Source: Actinomycetes bacterium
GTDB taxonomy: Bacteria; Actinomycetota; Acidimicrobiia; Acidimicrobiales; JAKAVM01
Direction of reading: 5' to 3'
Assembly: GCA_021817065.1 (NCBI GenBank)
Contig: JAKAWH010000025.1
Coordinates: forward strand, 1 to 34,268
DNA: 34,268 nt
A program made the translations under genes and the position numbers. This document shows positions 18,278 to 25,995 of this stretch, piece after piece. A model generated the notes under the pieces. That model worked only from the letters and a program-made list of their open reading frames with translations. It was not told the DNA's origin and did not search any database. Position 1 is the stretch's first letter. Each line of letters starts with the position of its first letter.

Positions 18278-19419
18278 CTAGTTCCCGCCTCCCGGGGCAG
18301 ACCCAGAGCCCGCTCGGCGATGATGTTCCGCTGTACCTGAGCGGTCCCGCCTCCGACGGTGAGCGCTGGGGAGAACAGGAAGCCGATACCCCACTGGAAT
18401 CCCTGGAAATCGTCGCCCTCACCACCCTGTGGACCGGGCGCCGAGACGGTGAGCATTCCGGATGCCCCGGCAAGGTCCTTGGCCAGATTGAAAAGTTCCT
18501 GGCCGAGTTCGTCGGACATCAGCTTGCGGACCGATATCTCCGGTCCCGGCTCGCGTCCCTGAATGGCGGCGGTGACCGTGCGGTAGCGAATCAGATCGAG
18601 GATCCGCGCTCGGGCGTATAGGGATGCCAGCCTCTGCCTCAAGAGAGGGTCGGAGCAGCCTCCCGAGCCCCTCACCAGTTCCACTAGGTCCTGGACAGTG
18701 GGACCCGCACCCCAGATCGCCCCACCTCCCGACAGCGAGATCCTTTCGTTGGCCAGGGTCACCTTCGCCAGCGACCATCCCTGTCCCTCCTCGCCAACCC
18801 GATTGGCCACCGGTATGCGCACCCCGTCGAGGAACACCTGGTTGAAGGTGTGCATCCCGGTCATGTCCACGATGGGGGTTACCGTTATCCCCTCTGCATC
18901 CATCGGGCAGATCAGGTAGGTGATCCCCTCTCGTTTCGGCACATCCGGGTCGGTGCGAGCCAACAGGATTCCGAAATGGGCCTGGTGCCCGTAGGAGGTC
19001 CAGATCTTCTGTCCCTCCACGACATAACAGTCTCCGTCCCGGACGGCCCGGGTAGACAGGCCGGCCAGGTCCGAACCCGCGTCCGGTTCGGAGAAGAGCT
19101 GGCACCAACCCTCCTCCCCCGACAGCATCGGCATGAGATAGCGATCCTTCTGCTCGGAGGTGCCCGCCACCAGCAGAGTAGGACCGGCCCATCCCGTGCC
19201 GATCGGGTTGGACGCGACGGAAACCCGAGCCCGCTTCAGCTCCTGATCGATGACGATCTGGGTGATCGGATCGGCATCCAGGCCCCAGGGCCGTGGCCAG
19301 TGGGGCGCCACGTAGCCGGCTTCGGCGAGCTCTCGGGGACCTGGCGAGGGATGTGCGGCGAGCCAGGCCCGTATCGCGAGGCGTGTCGGGTGGTCGTCTT
19401 CGGGCAACTCGAAGTCCAT
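18274..19419 (-). CDS. Acyl-CoA dehydrogenase family protein
   Basis: A 381-residue FAD enzyme of the FadE family. Motifs include CQLFSEPDAGSDLAGLSTRAV, VEGQKIWTSYGHQAHFGILLARTDP, DMTGMHTFNQVFLDGVRIP and the C-terminal GGGTAQVQRNIIAERALGLPRE. The short, Pro-rich N terminus (LAAHPSPGPRELAEAGYVAPHWPRPWG) resembles actinobacterial acyl-CoA dehydrogenases that act on bulky acyl-CoAs, some of which form hetero-oligomers. No second subunit is adjacent. It shares an overlapping bidirectional promoter with the FadD19-like ligase, so the two enzymes are probably co-expressed. Confidence 0.92.
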   Translation of the reverse strand: MDFELPEDDHPTRLAIRAWLAAHPSPGPRELAEAGYVAPHWPRPWGLDADPITQIVIDQELKRARVSVASNPIGTGWAGPTLLVAGTSEQKDRYLMPMLSGEEGWCQLFSEPDAGSDLAGLSTRAVRDGDCYVVEGQKIWTSYGHQAHFGILLARTDPDVPKREGITYLICPMDAEGITVTPIVDMTGMHTFNQVFLDGVRIPVANRVGEEGQGWSLAKVTLANERISLSGGGAIWGAGPTVQDLVELVRGSGGCSDPLLRQRLASLYARARILDLIRYRTVTAAIQGREPGPEISVRKLMSDELGQELFNLAKDLAGASGMLTVSAPGPQGGEGDDFQGFQWGIGFLFSPALTVGGGTAQVQRNIIAERALGLPREAGTS

Positions 19420-19425
19420 ATCAGC

Positions 19426-19435
19426 AGGCTAGGCT
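19426..19435. promoter_or_regulatory. Overlapping divergent -10 elements (acyl-CoA dehydrogenase and acyl-CoA ligase)
   Basis: The 10-bp sequence AGGCTAGGCT contains TAGGCT on the plus strand (19430-19435) and TAGCCT on the minus strand (19431-19426), sharing a central TA. Each lies exactly 6 nt from its start codon, ATG 19442 and ATG 19419. The whole intergenic gap is 22 bp. Confidence 0.65.
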
Positions 19436-19441
19436 GGCGCA

Positions 19442-21064
19442 ATGTCATCGTGGAACTTCGCCGACGTATGGGAGGTTGTCGCAGAGAAGATCCCGGAGGC
19501 GCCCGCCCTCCTCCACGGCGATCGGCGCTACACGTGGGACGAGACCAACACGCGAGCCAACGGGATCGCCTCCGCGATTCTCGAGTCCGGGGTGTCCCAG
19601 CAGAACAGCGTTGCCCAGTACCTCTACAACTGCCCAGAGTACCTCGAGTCGACCTTTGCCATCTTCAAGGCGGGGTTGGTCCCGGTGAACACCAACTACC
19701 GGTACGGGCCCAAGGAGCTTGCCTATCTATGGGACAACTCCGACGCCGTGGCAGTCATCTTCCACGCTTCCTTCCTCCCCCTGGTCAGCCAATTGCGCGC
19801 CGACCTCCCCAAGATCCACGCCTGGATCTGGGTGAACGACGGTACCGGTGGCTCCTGTCCCGAGTGGGCCTTCGACTACCAGAAATGTGCCGCCCGGGGG
19901 ACCGGCGACAACCTGCGCGCCCCCTGGTCCCGCTCACCAGACGACGTCTACATGCTCTACACCGGCGGTACAACCGGAATGCCCAAGGGGGTGATGTGGA
20001 GGCAGGACGACCTTTTCTCGGTGATCAACGAGGGGGGATTCTGCTTCTACCCTCCGGAGGGGACCCTCGATGACGTCCGGAACACCCTTTCGATGCCCGG
20101 GCCGGTCCATCTCTCTGCCTGCCCCCTCATGCATGGCACTGGCGCCTTCACCGCCTTCAACGCCCTGGACACCGGAGGGAGCGTGGTGACCATGACGTCG
20201 CGCGCTTTCGACGTCGTGGAGCTGCTCGACACCGTCGAGTCCGCCCAGGTAAACGTGATCTCCATCGTTGGCGACGCCTTCGCCAAGCCGATCCTGGCCG
20301 CTCTCGACGCCGATCCCGGCCGCTGGGACATCTCCTCGCTCAAGATCATCATCTCCTCAGGGGTGATGTGGAGCGAGCAGACCAAGGAGGGACTTCTGAA
20401 GCACCACGGCGGAATGCTCCTCGCCGACACCTTTTCCTCCTCGGAGGCGCTGGGGATGGGGATGTCGGTCTCTTCGGCGGGCGGGTCCTCCCGGACTGCC
20501 ACCTTCACCATCGGCGAGCACGCCCGAATCGTCGATGACGAAGGCAAGGAAGTCGCCGCAGGCGAGGTCGGGCGCCTGGCGGTGCGGGGACGCACCCCGA
20601 TCGGTTACTACAAGGACGAGGAAAAGTCGGCACGGACGTTCCCGATCATCGATGGCGTCCGGTACTCGATCCCGGGTGATTACGCCTACGCCGAGGCCGA
20701 CGGTACCGTCCATCTGCTGGGACGGGGTTCCCAATGCATCAACACGGGTGGGGAGAAGGTCTATCCCGAAGAGGTCGAGGAGGTGCTCAAGCTGCATCCC
20801 GACATTCGCGATGCAGCAGTGGTCGGCATCCCCGACGAGCGCTTCGGCGAGGTGATCTGGGCAGTGGTCGAGCCGGCCCCCGGTGCCGATCTGGACACTG
20901 CCGAGATCGTTCAATTCGTCAAGGACCGCTTGGCCAGCTACAAGGCACCTCGGGGGGTGGTCGCCGTCCATTCGGTGGGACGGAGCCCGTCGGGCAAGCT
21001 CGACTACAAGGCCGCCAAGGAGAGGGCCGTGGCGGCTCGGGACGCTTCCACCTCCGACTCATAG
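19442..21064 (+). CDS. Acyl-CoA synthetase, FadD19-like AMP-binding protein
   Basis: A 540-residue ANL-superfamily ligase that should activate a carboxylic acid as acyl-AMP and then acyl-CoA. The P-loop is YTGGTTGMPKGVMWR (about 173-187). LADTFSSSEALGMG and the A8-region YSIPGDYAYAEADGTVHLLGRGSQCINTGGEKVYPEEVEE follow, with the catalytic lysine in PSGKLDY (about 519). The GMPKGVMWRQDDLF wording matches actinobacterial FadD19/FadD17-type ligases, known for steroid side-chain activation. It is divergent from an acyl-CoA dehydrogenase, the natural next step after ligation. Steroid specificity is inference. Confidence 0.92.
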   Translation: MSSWNFADVWEVVAEKIPEAPALLHGDRRYTWDETNTRANGIASAILESGVSQQNSVAQYLYNCPEYLESTFAIFKAGLVPVNTNYRYGPKELAYLWDNSDAVAVIFHASFLPLVSQLRADLPKIHAWIWVNDGTGGSCPEWAFDYQKCAARGTGDNLRAPWSRSPDDVYMLYTGGTTGMPKGVMWRQDDLFSVINEGGFCFYPPEGTLDDVRNTLSMPGPVHLSACPLMHGTGAFTAFNALDTGGSVVTMTSRAFDVVELLDTVESAQVNVISIVGDAFAKPILAALDADPGRWDISSLKIIISSGVMWSEQTKEGLLKHHGGMLLADTFSSSEALGMGMSVSSAGGSSRTATFTIGEHARIVDDEGKEVAAGEVGRLAVRGRTPIGYYKDEEKSARTFPIIDGVRYSIPGDYAYAEADGTVHLLGRGSQCINTGGEKVYPEEVEEVLKLHPDIRDAAVVGIPDERFGEVIWAVVEPAPGADLDTAEIVQFVKDRLASYKAPRGVVAVHSVGRSPSGKLDYKAAKERAVAARDASTSDS

Positions 21065-21111
21065 CCCCGGTGCTCGCAGGCTCCCTGACATCGTCTGTGT
21101 ATCCGTAGCCG

Positions 21112-22512
21112 GTGCGCGACCCCCGGGGCATGCACTGGTCCCGTATCGCCAGCACCAACCGGTTCTCCCGAACAACCGGACTGGCCCGGACCGGCCTCCG
21201 CATGATCGCCAACCGGGGCGTTGCCGCTGTTCGTTCTTCTGTTGTTCCCCGATCCAAGCGCGAGGCGATCCGCGACGCTGCCCGCCGGCGTTCCTCCGAA
21301 GACCTGGCTGCAACTCTCGCAGCTATGAAGGGGCTCGCCGCCAAGCTGGGCCAGATGGCTTCCTATCTCGACGAGACCCTTCCGGAAGCAACCCGCGATG
21401 CTCTGGCATCCCTGCAGTCGGACATGCCGCCAATGCACCCGGACACCGCTGCCGAGGTAGTGCGGGAGGAACTGGGCCGGCATCCAGCCAAGCTGTTCGC
21501 ATCCTGGGATCCCGAGCCGTTCGCCGCCGCCTCGATCGGCCAGGTGCACCGGGCGGTGACCCGCTCGGGGCTACCGGTGGCGGTAAAGGTGCAGTACCCG
21601 GGCATCGCCGGCACCGTGGATGCTGACATGTCCACCGCTTCGATGCTCTTCCATGCGTGCAAGTTCGCCTTTCCCACCCTCGATCCCAAGCCGATCGTCG
21701 AGGAATTGTACGCCCGCTTTCGCGAAGAGATCGACTACCGCATCGAAGCCGCCAACCAGCAGCTCTTTTGCGACCATTATCAGGATCATCCCTTCATCCA
21801 CATCCCCCAGGTTCTCCACGAGCTCTCCTCGGAGCGGGTGCTCACCACCGAGATGGCATCGGGGTCACGTTTCGCCGAGTTGCTCACCTGGCCGCAGGAA
21901 GAGCGCGACCTGGCCGGCGAAGCAATCTTTCGTTTCGTGTTTCGCAGCCTCTATACCCTGAACGCTTTCAATGGCGACCCCCATCCTGGTAACTACCTCT
22001 TCCGGCGCGGCGGGCGGGTGACCTTCCTCGACTTCGGGCTGGTGAAACACTTCGAACCGAGTGAGGCGGCGGTATTCAACGACATGGTACGGACCATGGT
22101 CACCGATGCCGACCCGGAAGCCTTCCGCCGGGTGATCGAGAAGGCGGGTCTCCTCAAGCCAGGGGCCGACGTCGCGACCGATGACGTTGCCGGGTACTTC
22201 GGTAGCTTTTACGAGCTGGTCCGGGAATCCCGGGAGATCACCGTCTCCGCCGAACTTGCCTCCGCTATGGTCCGCTCGTTCACCGATACATCCAACCCGG
22301 TGACCAAGCACACCACGGTTCCTCCGGCTTTCGTAATCATCCAGCGGATCAACTTGGGTCTCTACGCCCTCCTGGCCCAACTGGGAGCCGGGGTGAACTG
22401 GCGGGGCGTGGCCGAGGAACTCTGGCCTCATGTGGCCGGACCGCCCTCCTCTCCATTGGGCACGGAGGAGGCGAATTGGCAAGAAAGGATCGGCCGGCAG
22501 CGAACCGGCTAG
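21112..22512 (+). CDS. ABC1/UbiB/AarF family atypical kinase
   Basis: A 466-residue UbiB-like protein. It carries the family KxGQ motif in GLAAKLGQMASYLDETLP, the Ala-rich loop FAAASIGQVHRA, the lysine VAVKVQYPGI, the catalytic loop FNGDPHPGNYLF and the metal-binding FLDFGLVKHF. Family members are ATPases tied to quinone or lipid metabolism. No C-terminal membrane helices are evident. GTG 21112 is 47 bp after the ligase; a TATCCG sequence sits 6 nt upstream but lacks the final T of the usual -10. ATG 21130 is the alternative start. The substrate is unknown. Confidence 0.9.
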   Translation: MRDPRGMHWSRIASTNRFSRTTGLARTGLRMIANRGVAAVRSSVVPRSKREAIRDAARRRSSEDLAATLAAMKGLAAKLGQMASYLDETLPEATRDALASLQSDMPPMHPDTAAEVVREELGRHPAKLFASWDPEPFAAASIGQVHRAVTRSGLPVAVKVQYPGIAGTVDADMSTASMLFHACKFAFPTLDPKPIVEELYARFREEIDYRIEAANQQLFCDHYQDHPFIHIPQVLHELSSERVLTTEMASGSRFAELLTWPQEERDLAGEAIFRFVFRSLYTLNAFNGDPHPGNYLFRRGGRVTFLDFGLVKHFEPSEAAVFNDMVRTMVTDADPEAFRRVIEKAGLLKPGADVATDDVAGYFGSFYELVRESREITVSAELASAMVRSFTDTSNPVTKHTTVPPAFVIIQRINLGLYALLAQLGAGVNWRGVAEELWPHVAGPPSSPLGTEEANWQERIGRQRTG

Positions 22513-22556
22513 CTAGCCGGGGAAGGCTCCGGCGGCGAGCTTCTCGAACCTTTTTT
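22505..22556 (+). terminator. Palindrome at the UbiB-like stop plus downstream T-tract
   Basis: CCGGCTAG/CTAGCCGG is a perfect 16-bp palindrome enclosing the TAG stop codon. About 30 bp later a weak CGAG-CTT-CTCG hairpin precedes CCTTTTTTG. Together they may end transcription before the convergent ArsR gene. Confidence 0.35.
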
Positions 22557-22587
22557 GCTTGGCGGTTAGCAGTTCCGAGGGAACGGC

Positions 22588-23034
22588 TCAGCTGGCGGTG
22601 AGCTGTGTTCGGCGGGGGGCTCGGGCGGCGTGCTGACGGGCGATCTCGTCGGCCAGGACGTCGCGCAGGGTGTCGATGGCGTCGAGCACCTTGGGATGGC
22701 GCAGCGAGTAGAGAACCCTGTTGCCGTCCCGCTCGGTCGCCACCAATCCCCGCTCGCGCAGCACGGCGAGGTGCTGGGAGGTGTTCGCCTGGGGGACGCC
22801 GAGCGCGTGGCACAACTCGGAGACCGTATGGGGTCCGTCCCGCAATGCGTACAGGGCGATCAGCCTCTTCGGATCGTTGAGCGCCCTGCACATGGACGCG
22901 ACTACCTCGTCCAGTTCTTGCCGAAGAAGCGGGTCGACCTCGATTACAACCGCGCTCGCGGGTACACCCCGACGTACGGGTCCAGAGGCGCGGGTCCTGG
23001 TGGACCCAGTTGGCCGACTGATGTTCTGTGCCAT
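22588..23034 (-). CDS. ArsR/SmtB-family transcriptional regulator
   Basis: A 148-residue winged-helix repressor. The N-terminal 40 residues are polar and Arg-rich. The DNA-binding domain spans about 45-125: ALNDPKRLIALYALRDGPHTVSELCHALGVPQANTSQHLAVLRERGLVATERDGNRVLYSLRH. Cysteines occur in MCRAL and SELCHAL, but the classical ELCVCDL metal motif is missing, so the inducer may not be a metal. ATG 23034 is chosen over the ORF-track start at 23133; it has purine-rich GAAAGAGAGAG upstream. It is divergent from the ACT-domain gene. Targets are not evident. Confidence 0.88.
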   Translation of the reverse strand: MAQNISRPTGSTRTRASGPVRRGVPASAVVIEVDPLLRQELDEVVASMCRALNDPKRLIALYALRDGPHTVSELCHALGVPQANTSQHLAVLRERGLVATERDGNRVLYSLRHPKVLDAIDTLRDVLADEIARQHAARAPRRTQLTAS

Positions 23035-23160
23035 GCGTCCACTCTCTCTTTCCCCAAACGTGGATAACCGCTGTATGGTTCGCTTCAGAGCCGGGGCACT
23101 TCTCCTGCACGATGATACGGGGCACCCCGGCACCCTGCAAGCAAAAATAAGGATATTCGA

Positions 23161-23733
23161 ATGTACGAGCTTTCGCTTTCCGCTATTGGAACCGACCGGC
23201 CGGGCATCGTCGCGGCGATGACCGGCGTGCTTGCTGAGCTCGGATGCTCCATCGAGGACTCGGAGATGGCGGTACTGCGGAACAACTTCGCGATGATGCT
23301 GGTCCTCTCGGCTCCCGAGAGGACCAGCGCCACCATGGTCGAATCGGCACTCGCTCCCGTCGCCTCCCGCTTCGAACTAGTGGTGGCGGTCCGGCCCCTT
23401 GCCGCGCCCGCATCAGGCTCGATCCCCGCCAAGCCCGTTTCCGGACCTGGGACCGCCGAACCCGGCCAGACCGTGTCGCTATCGGTTCACGGAGCAGACC
23501 GGCCGGGCATCGTGGCGGCTGTCTCGGGATCCCTCGCCGAGGAGGGAGCCAACATCGTGGAGCTCCGGACTCACGTCGCCGGAGAGGCTGCCAACCCCCT
23601 CTACGTCATGGTGATGGAGGCGATCCTTCCCGCAGGGGCCGACCTCGCCACCCTGGGAGAACGGCTCGACTCGGTGGCCCGCGACATGGCCATCACGGTC
23701 ACCATCACGCCCGTCGAGGGCGAGGTCTTCTGA
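23161..23733 (+). CDS. Tandem ACT-domain protein, GcvR-like
   Basis: A 190-residue protein made of two ACT domains, at about 1-80 and 100-185. Each starts with the same ligand-binding wording: GTDRPGIVAAMTGVLAELGC and GADRPGIVAAVSGSLAEEGAN. This is the architecture of glycine-cleavage-system repressor GcvR and related amino-acid sensors. No DNA-binding domain is present. Unlike most first genes in the window it has a clear Shine-Dalgarno, AAGGA, 7 nt before the ATG. The ligand is probably a small amino acid, by family only. def follows after 30 bp. Confidence 0.88.
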   Translation: MYELSLSAIGTDRPGIVAAMTGVLAELGCSIEDSEMAVLRNNFAMMLVLSAPERTSATMVESALAPVASRFELVVAVRPLAAPASGSIPAKPVSGPGTAEPGQTVSLSVHGADRPGIVAAVSGSLAEEGANIVELRTHVAGEAANPLYVMVMEAILPAGADLATLGERLDSVARDMAITVTITPVEGEVF

Positions 23734-23763
23734 ACGCCGGCCCTCCCCTAACCCCGGTCCCCC

Positions 23764-24264
23764 ATGCCCGTTCGACCCGTCCTGCAACTCCCCCACCCGG
23801 TTCTGACCTCGCCAGCTTCGCCGGTGGGCGACGACATCGCTGCCGCGCGCGCGCTGGGAGCCGACCTGGTGGACACTATGTACGCATCGCCGGCATGCGT
23901 CGGGCTCGCCGCTCCCCAGATTGGGGTCGGCCTGCGCGCCTTCTGCCTCGACGTCTCCGCGCACAAGAAGGTCACTGCCTGCCACGGGCTGGTGGTCCTC
24001 GTGGATCCGGTGATCCTCTGGGGGGAAGATCCGGTCGTCCAGAGGGAAGGGTGCATGAGCGTCCCGGATTTCACCGGCGATGTGGCCCGCCCCCGACGAA
24101 TCGCTGTATCTGGTTACGATCTTTCGGGCGAAACTATCACCATCGAGTCGGAGGGATTCGAAGCGCGGGCGTTCCTCCACGAGATCGACCACCTCGACGG
24201 CAGGGTGTTCCTCGATCGGGTTGCTGGTCCCCACGCCGTCTTCCCTCGCAAGGTTTACCGGTAG
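23764..24264 (+). CDS. def: Peptide deformylase
   Basis: This metalloenzyme removes the N-formyl group from nascent proteins. The 166-residue protein has the three family motifs: CVGLAAPQIG (about 45-54), EGCMS with the metal-binding Cys (about 97) and HEIDHLDG with both His ligands and the catalytic Glu (about 139-146). The length and the Met in EGCMS are within family variation. It lies 30 bp after the ACT gene and is probably cotranscribed. A 51-bp tandem repeat starts 4 bp after its stop. Confidence 0.95.
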   Translation: MPVRPVLQLPHPVLTSPASPVGDDIAAARALGADLVDTMYASPACVGLAAPQIGVGLRAFCLDVSAHKKVTACHGLVVLVDPVILWGEDPVVQREGCMSVPDFTGDVARPRRIAVSGYDLSGETITIESEGFEARAFLHEIDHLDGRVFLDRVAGPHAVFPRKVYR

Positions 24265-24268
24265 CTCA

Positions 24269-24395
24269 CCCATCCCGGCACCGCCGTTCACGGCTGGCTC
24301 ACCCGTGAGGTTGGCGCGGCCCATCCCGGCACCGCCGTTCACGGCTGGCTCACCCGTGAGGTTGGCGCGGCCCATCCCGGCACCGCCGTTCACGG
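24269..24395. repeat. 51-bp tandem repeat, about 2.5 copies
   Basis: Two identical 51-bp units (24269-24319 and 24320-24370) are followed by a 25-bp third copy (24371-24395). Each full unit contains the small inverted repeat CTCAC-CC-GTGAG. Being 51 bp long, the repeat is open in several frames, but none looks like a real protein. It occupies most of the 151-bp gap after def and ends 5 bp before the -10 of the phosphoesterase gene. Confidence 0.9.
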
Positions 24396-24400
24396 TCCCG

Positions 24401-24406
24401 TAACCT
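24401..24406 (+). promoter_or_regulatory. -10 element of the phosphoesterase gene
   Basis: TAACCT, 9 nt before ATG 24416. The 51-bp tandem repeat lies immediately upstream, where the -35 and activator region would be. Confidence 0.45.
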
Positions 24407-24415
24407 GGCGGTCAT

Positions 24416-25945
24416 ATGACCACACGAAGAGATTTTCTGGCCGGTAGCGCTGCCGGACTGGCACTCGCTGCCGGCGGCGGGTTGCTGGATTCCTGCTCAG
24501 CTACCGCGAAAAAGGCCGCCTCGGTGAAACCTGCCGGCTCCGACCTGGGAGCGATCGAGCACGTGGTCATCCTCATGCAGGAGAACCGCTCTTTTGACCA
24601 TTACTTCGGTACCTACCGGGGAGTCCGCGGCTTCGACGACCACCCTTCCGGGAACCCGGGGGTATTCGCCCAGCGGTGGCCGGGAGGGCCGGCGTCCTCG
24701 GCGGGCAAGCTGCTCCCCTTCCATCTCGACACCGCCACCCAGGATGCCGAGTGCACCGCCGACCTTTCCCACGCCTGGAACGCCCAGCACCTGTCGGTGA
24801 ACGGCGGGAAGATGGACAGCTTCGTCGCCACCCACACCTCCCCTGTCTTCGAGGGGAACACGAACGGCCCCCTCACCATGGGCTACTACGCCCGCGCCGA
24901 TCTTCCCCTCCACTACGCGCTCGCCGACGCATTCACCATCTGCGACGGCTACCACTGCTCGGTCCTGGGACCCACCCATCCAAACCGCCTGATGTCCATG
25001 TCGGGGACCCTCGACCCGGACGGGCATGGGGGCGGTCCGATCCTCCAGACGAACCTTGCCGAGTCGGCCAAGTTCAGCGTCTCATGGAAGACCATGCCCG
25101 AAGTTCTCTCCGCCAAGGGGGTCTCCTGGAAGCTGTACAACCCCTCGGGAGCCACCTACCAGCCGTCCAGCTCGGTCGCCATGCTGGTCTCCAACAACAT
25201 CCTCCTCTACTTCAAGCAGTACCAGGATCCCGCTTCGCCCCTGTACCAAGGGGCGTTCGGGCACACCTTCGAGTCCGACTTCGCCCGCGACGTCGCCACC
25301 GGCTCGCTCCCGGCGGTCTCCTGGGTGATCCCCGCCATCGGCTACGACGAGCATCCCCCCGCCCCACCCTCCAATGGGGAGTGGTTCATCGACCAGGTGC
25401 TCTCCGCCCTGGTGGCCAATCCCAAGGTATGGGCTAAGACGGTTCTCTTCGTCACCTACGACGAGAACGACGGGTTCTTCGACCACGTCGCCCCGCCACT
25501 GGCCCCGGCAGGGACCCCAGGCGAGTACGTGACGGTGAATCCGCTCCCCGCCGACGCCTCCGGTATCGCCGGCCCGATCGGTCTGGGTGTGCGGGTTCCC
25601 ATGCTGGTGATCTCTCCCTTTTCTCGGGGTGGGTACGTGTGTTCCGACCTGTCAGACCACACATCGACCCTGCGTTTCCTGGAAACTCGCTTCGGGGTGA
25701 CCGTGCCCAACCTGTCGGCGTGGCGCCGCGGCACGGTCGGCAACCTGACCGGCGCCCTCCCCGTGCTCGGCAAGCCCGATAATTCGGTCCCCACCCTTCC
25801 ATCCACCGCCAACGACAGCGCTCTGGTCGAGCGGGAATGCACCGCCAGCCAGCTCATGGAGCTGCCTGGGCCGACTCACCCCTACCCGATCTCCTTCCCC
25901 CAGTCCATGCCCACCCAGGAACCTGGGAGCGCTCGCCGGGGCTGA
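24416..25945 (+). CDS. Tat-exported phosphoesterase (phospholipase C / acid phosphatase family)
   Basis: A 509-residue secreted hydrolase of the phosphoesterase family that includes non-haemolytic phospholipase C and AcpA. The N terminus MTTRRDFLAGSAAGLALAAGG is a twin-arginine signal and ends in LLDSC, an imperfect lipobox. Catalytic and metal motifs are VILMQENRSFDHYFGT (about 50-65), GPTHPNRLMS and TYDENDGFFDHVAPP. The fold ends with HTSTLRFLETRFGV, typical for the family. The substrate may be phospholipid or another phosphodiester/monoester. It acts outside the membrane, perhaps lipid-anchored. Confidence 0.9.
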   Translation: MTTRRDFLAGSAAGLALAAGGGLLDSCSATAKKAASVKPAGSDLGAIEHVVILMQENRSFDHYFGTYRGVRGFDDHPSGNPGVFAQRWPGGPASSAGKLLPFHLDTATQDAECTADLSHAWNAQHLSVNGGKMDSFVATHTSPVFEGNTNGPLTMGYYARADLPLHYALADAFTICDGYHCSVLGPTHPNRLMSMSGTLDPDGHGGGPILQTNLAESAKFSVSWKTMPEVLSAKGVSWKLYNPSGATYQPSSSVAMLVSNNILLYFKQYQDPASPLYQGAFGHTFESDFARDVATGSLPAVSWVIPAIGYDEHPPAPPSNGEWFIDQVLSALVANPKVWAKTVLFVTYDENDGFFDHVAPPLAPAGTPGEYVTVNPLPADASGIAGPIGLGVRVPMLVISPFSRGGYVCSDLSDHTSTLRFLETRFGVTVPNLSAWRRGTVGNLTGALPVLGKPDNSVPTLPSTANDSALVERECTASQLMELPGPTHPYPISFPQSMPTQEPGSARRG

Positions 25946-25967
25946 CCGGTCCGTCTCCGCTGGAAAC

Positions 25968-25983
25968 TTGACCGCGCGGTCAA
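25968..25983. promoter_or_regulatory. Palindromic operator candidate at the nitronate monooxygenase promoter
   Basis: TTGACCGC/GCGGTCAA is a perfect 16-bp palindrome that abuts the -10 TATGCT. Its core ACCGCGCGGT fits ACCGNNCGGT, the core also found at 9126-9143 in the thiolase leader. A repressor bound here would block polymerase. Confidence 0.55.
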
Positions 25984-25989
25984 TATGCT
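25984..25989 (+). promoter_or_regulatory. -10 element of the nitronate monooxygenase gene
   Basis: TATGCT exactly 6 nt before ATG 25996. It touches the upstream palindrome. Confidence 0.6.
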
Positions 25990-25995
25990 GGGCCC

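Noticed and set aside
23479-24393. Minus-strand ORF with a repeated 17-residue peptide (GGAGMGRANLTGEPAVN)
   Set aside because: The peptide repeat is only the translation of the 51-bp DNA repeat, and the rest is antisense to def and the ACT gene. The def frame is certain.
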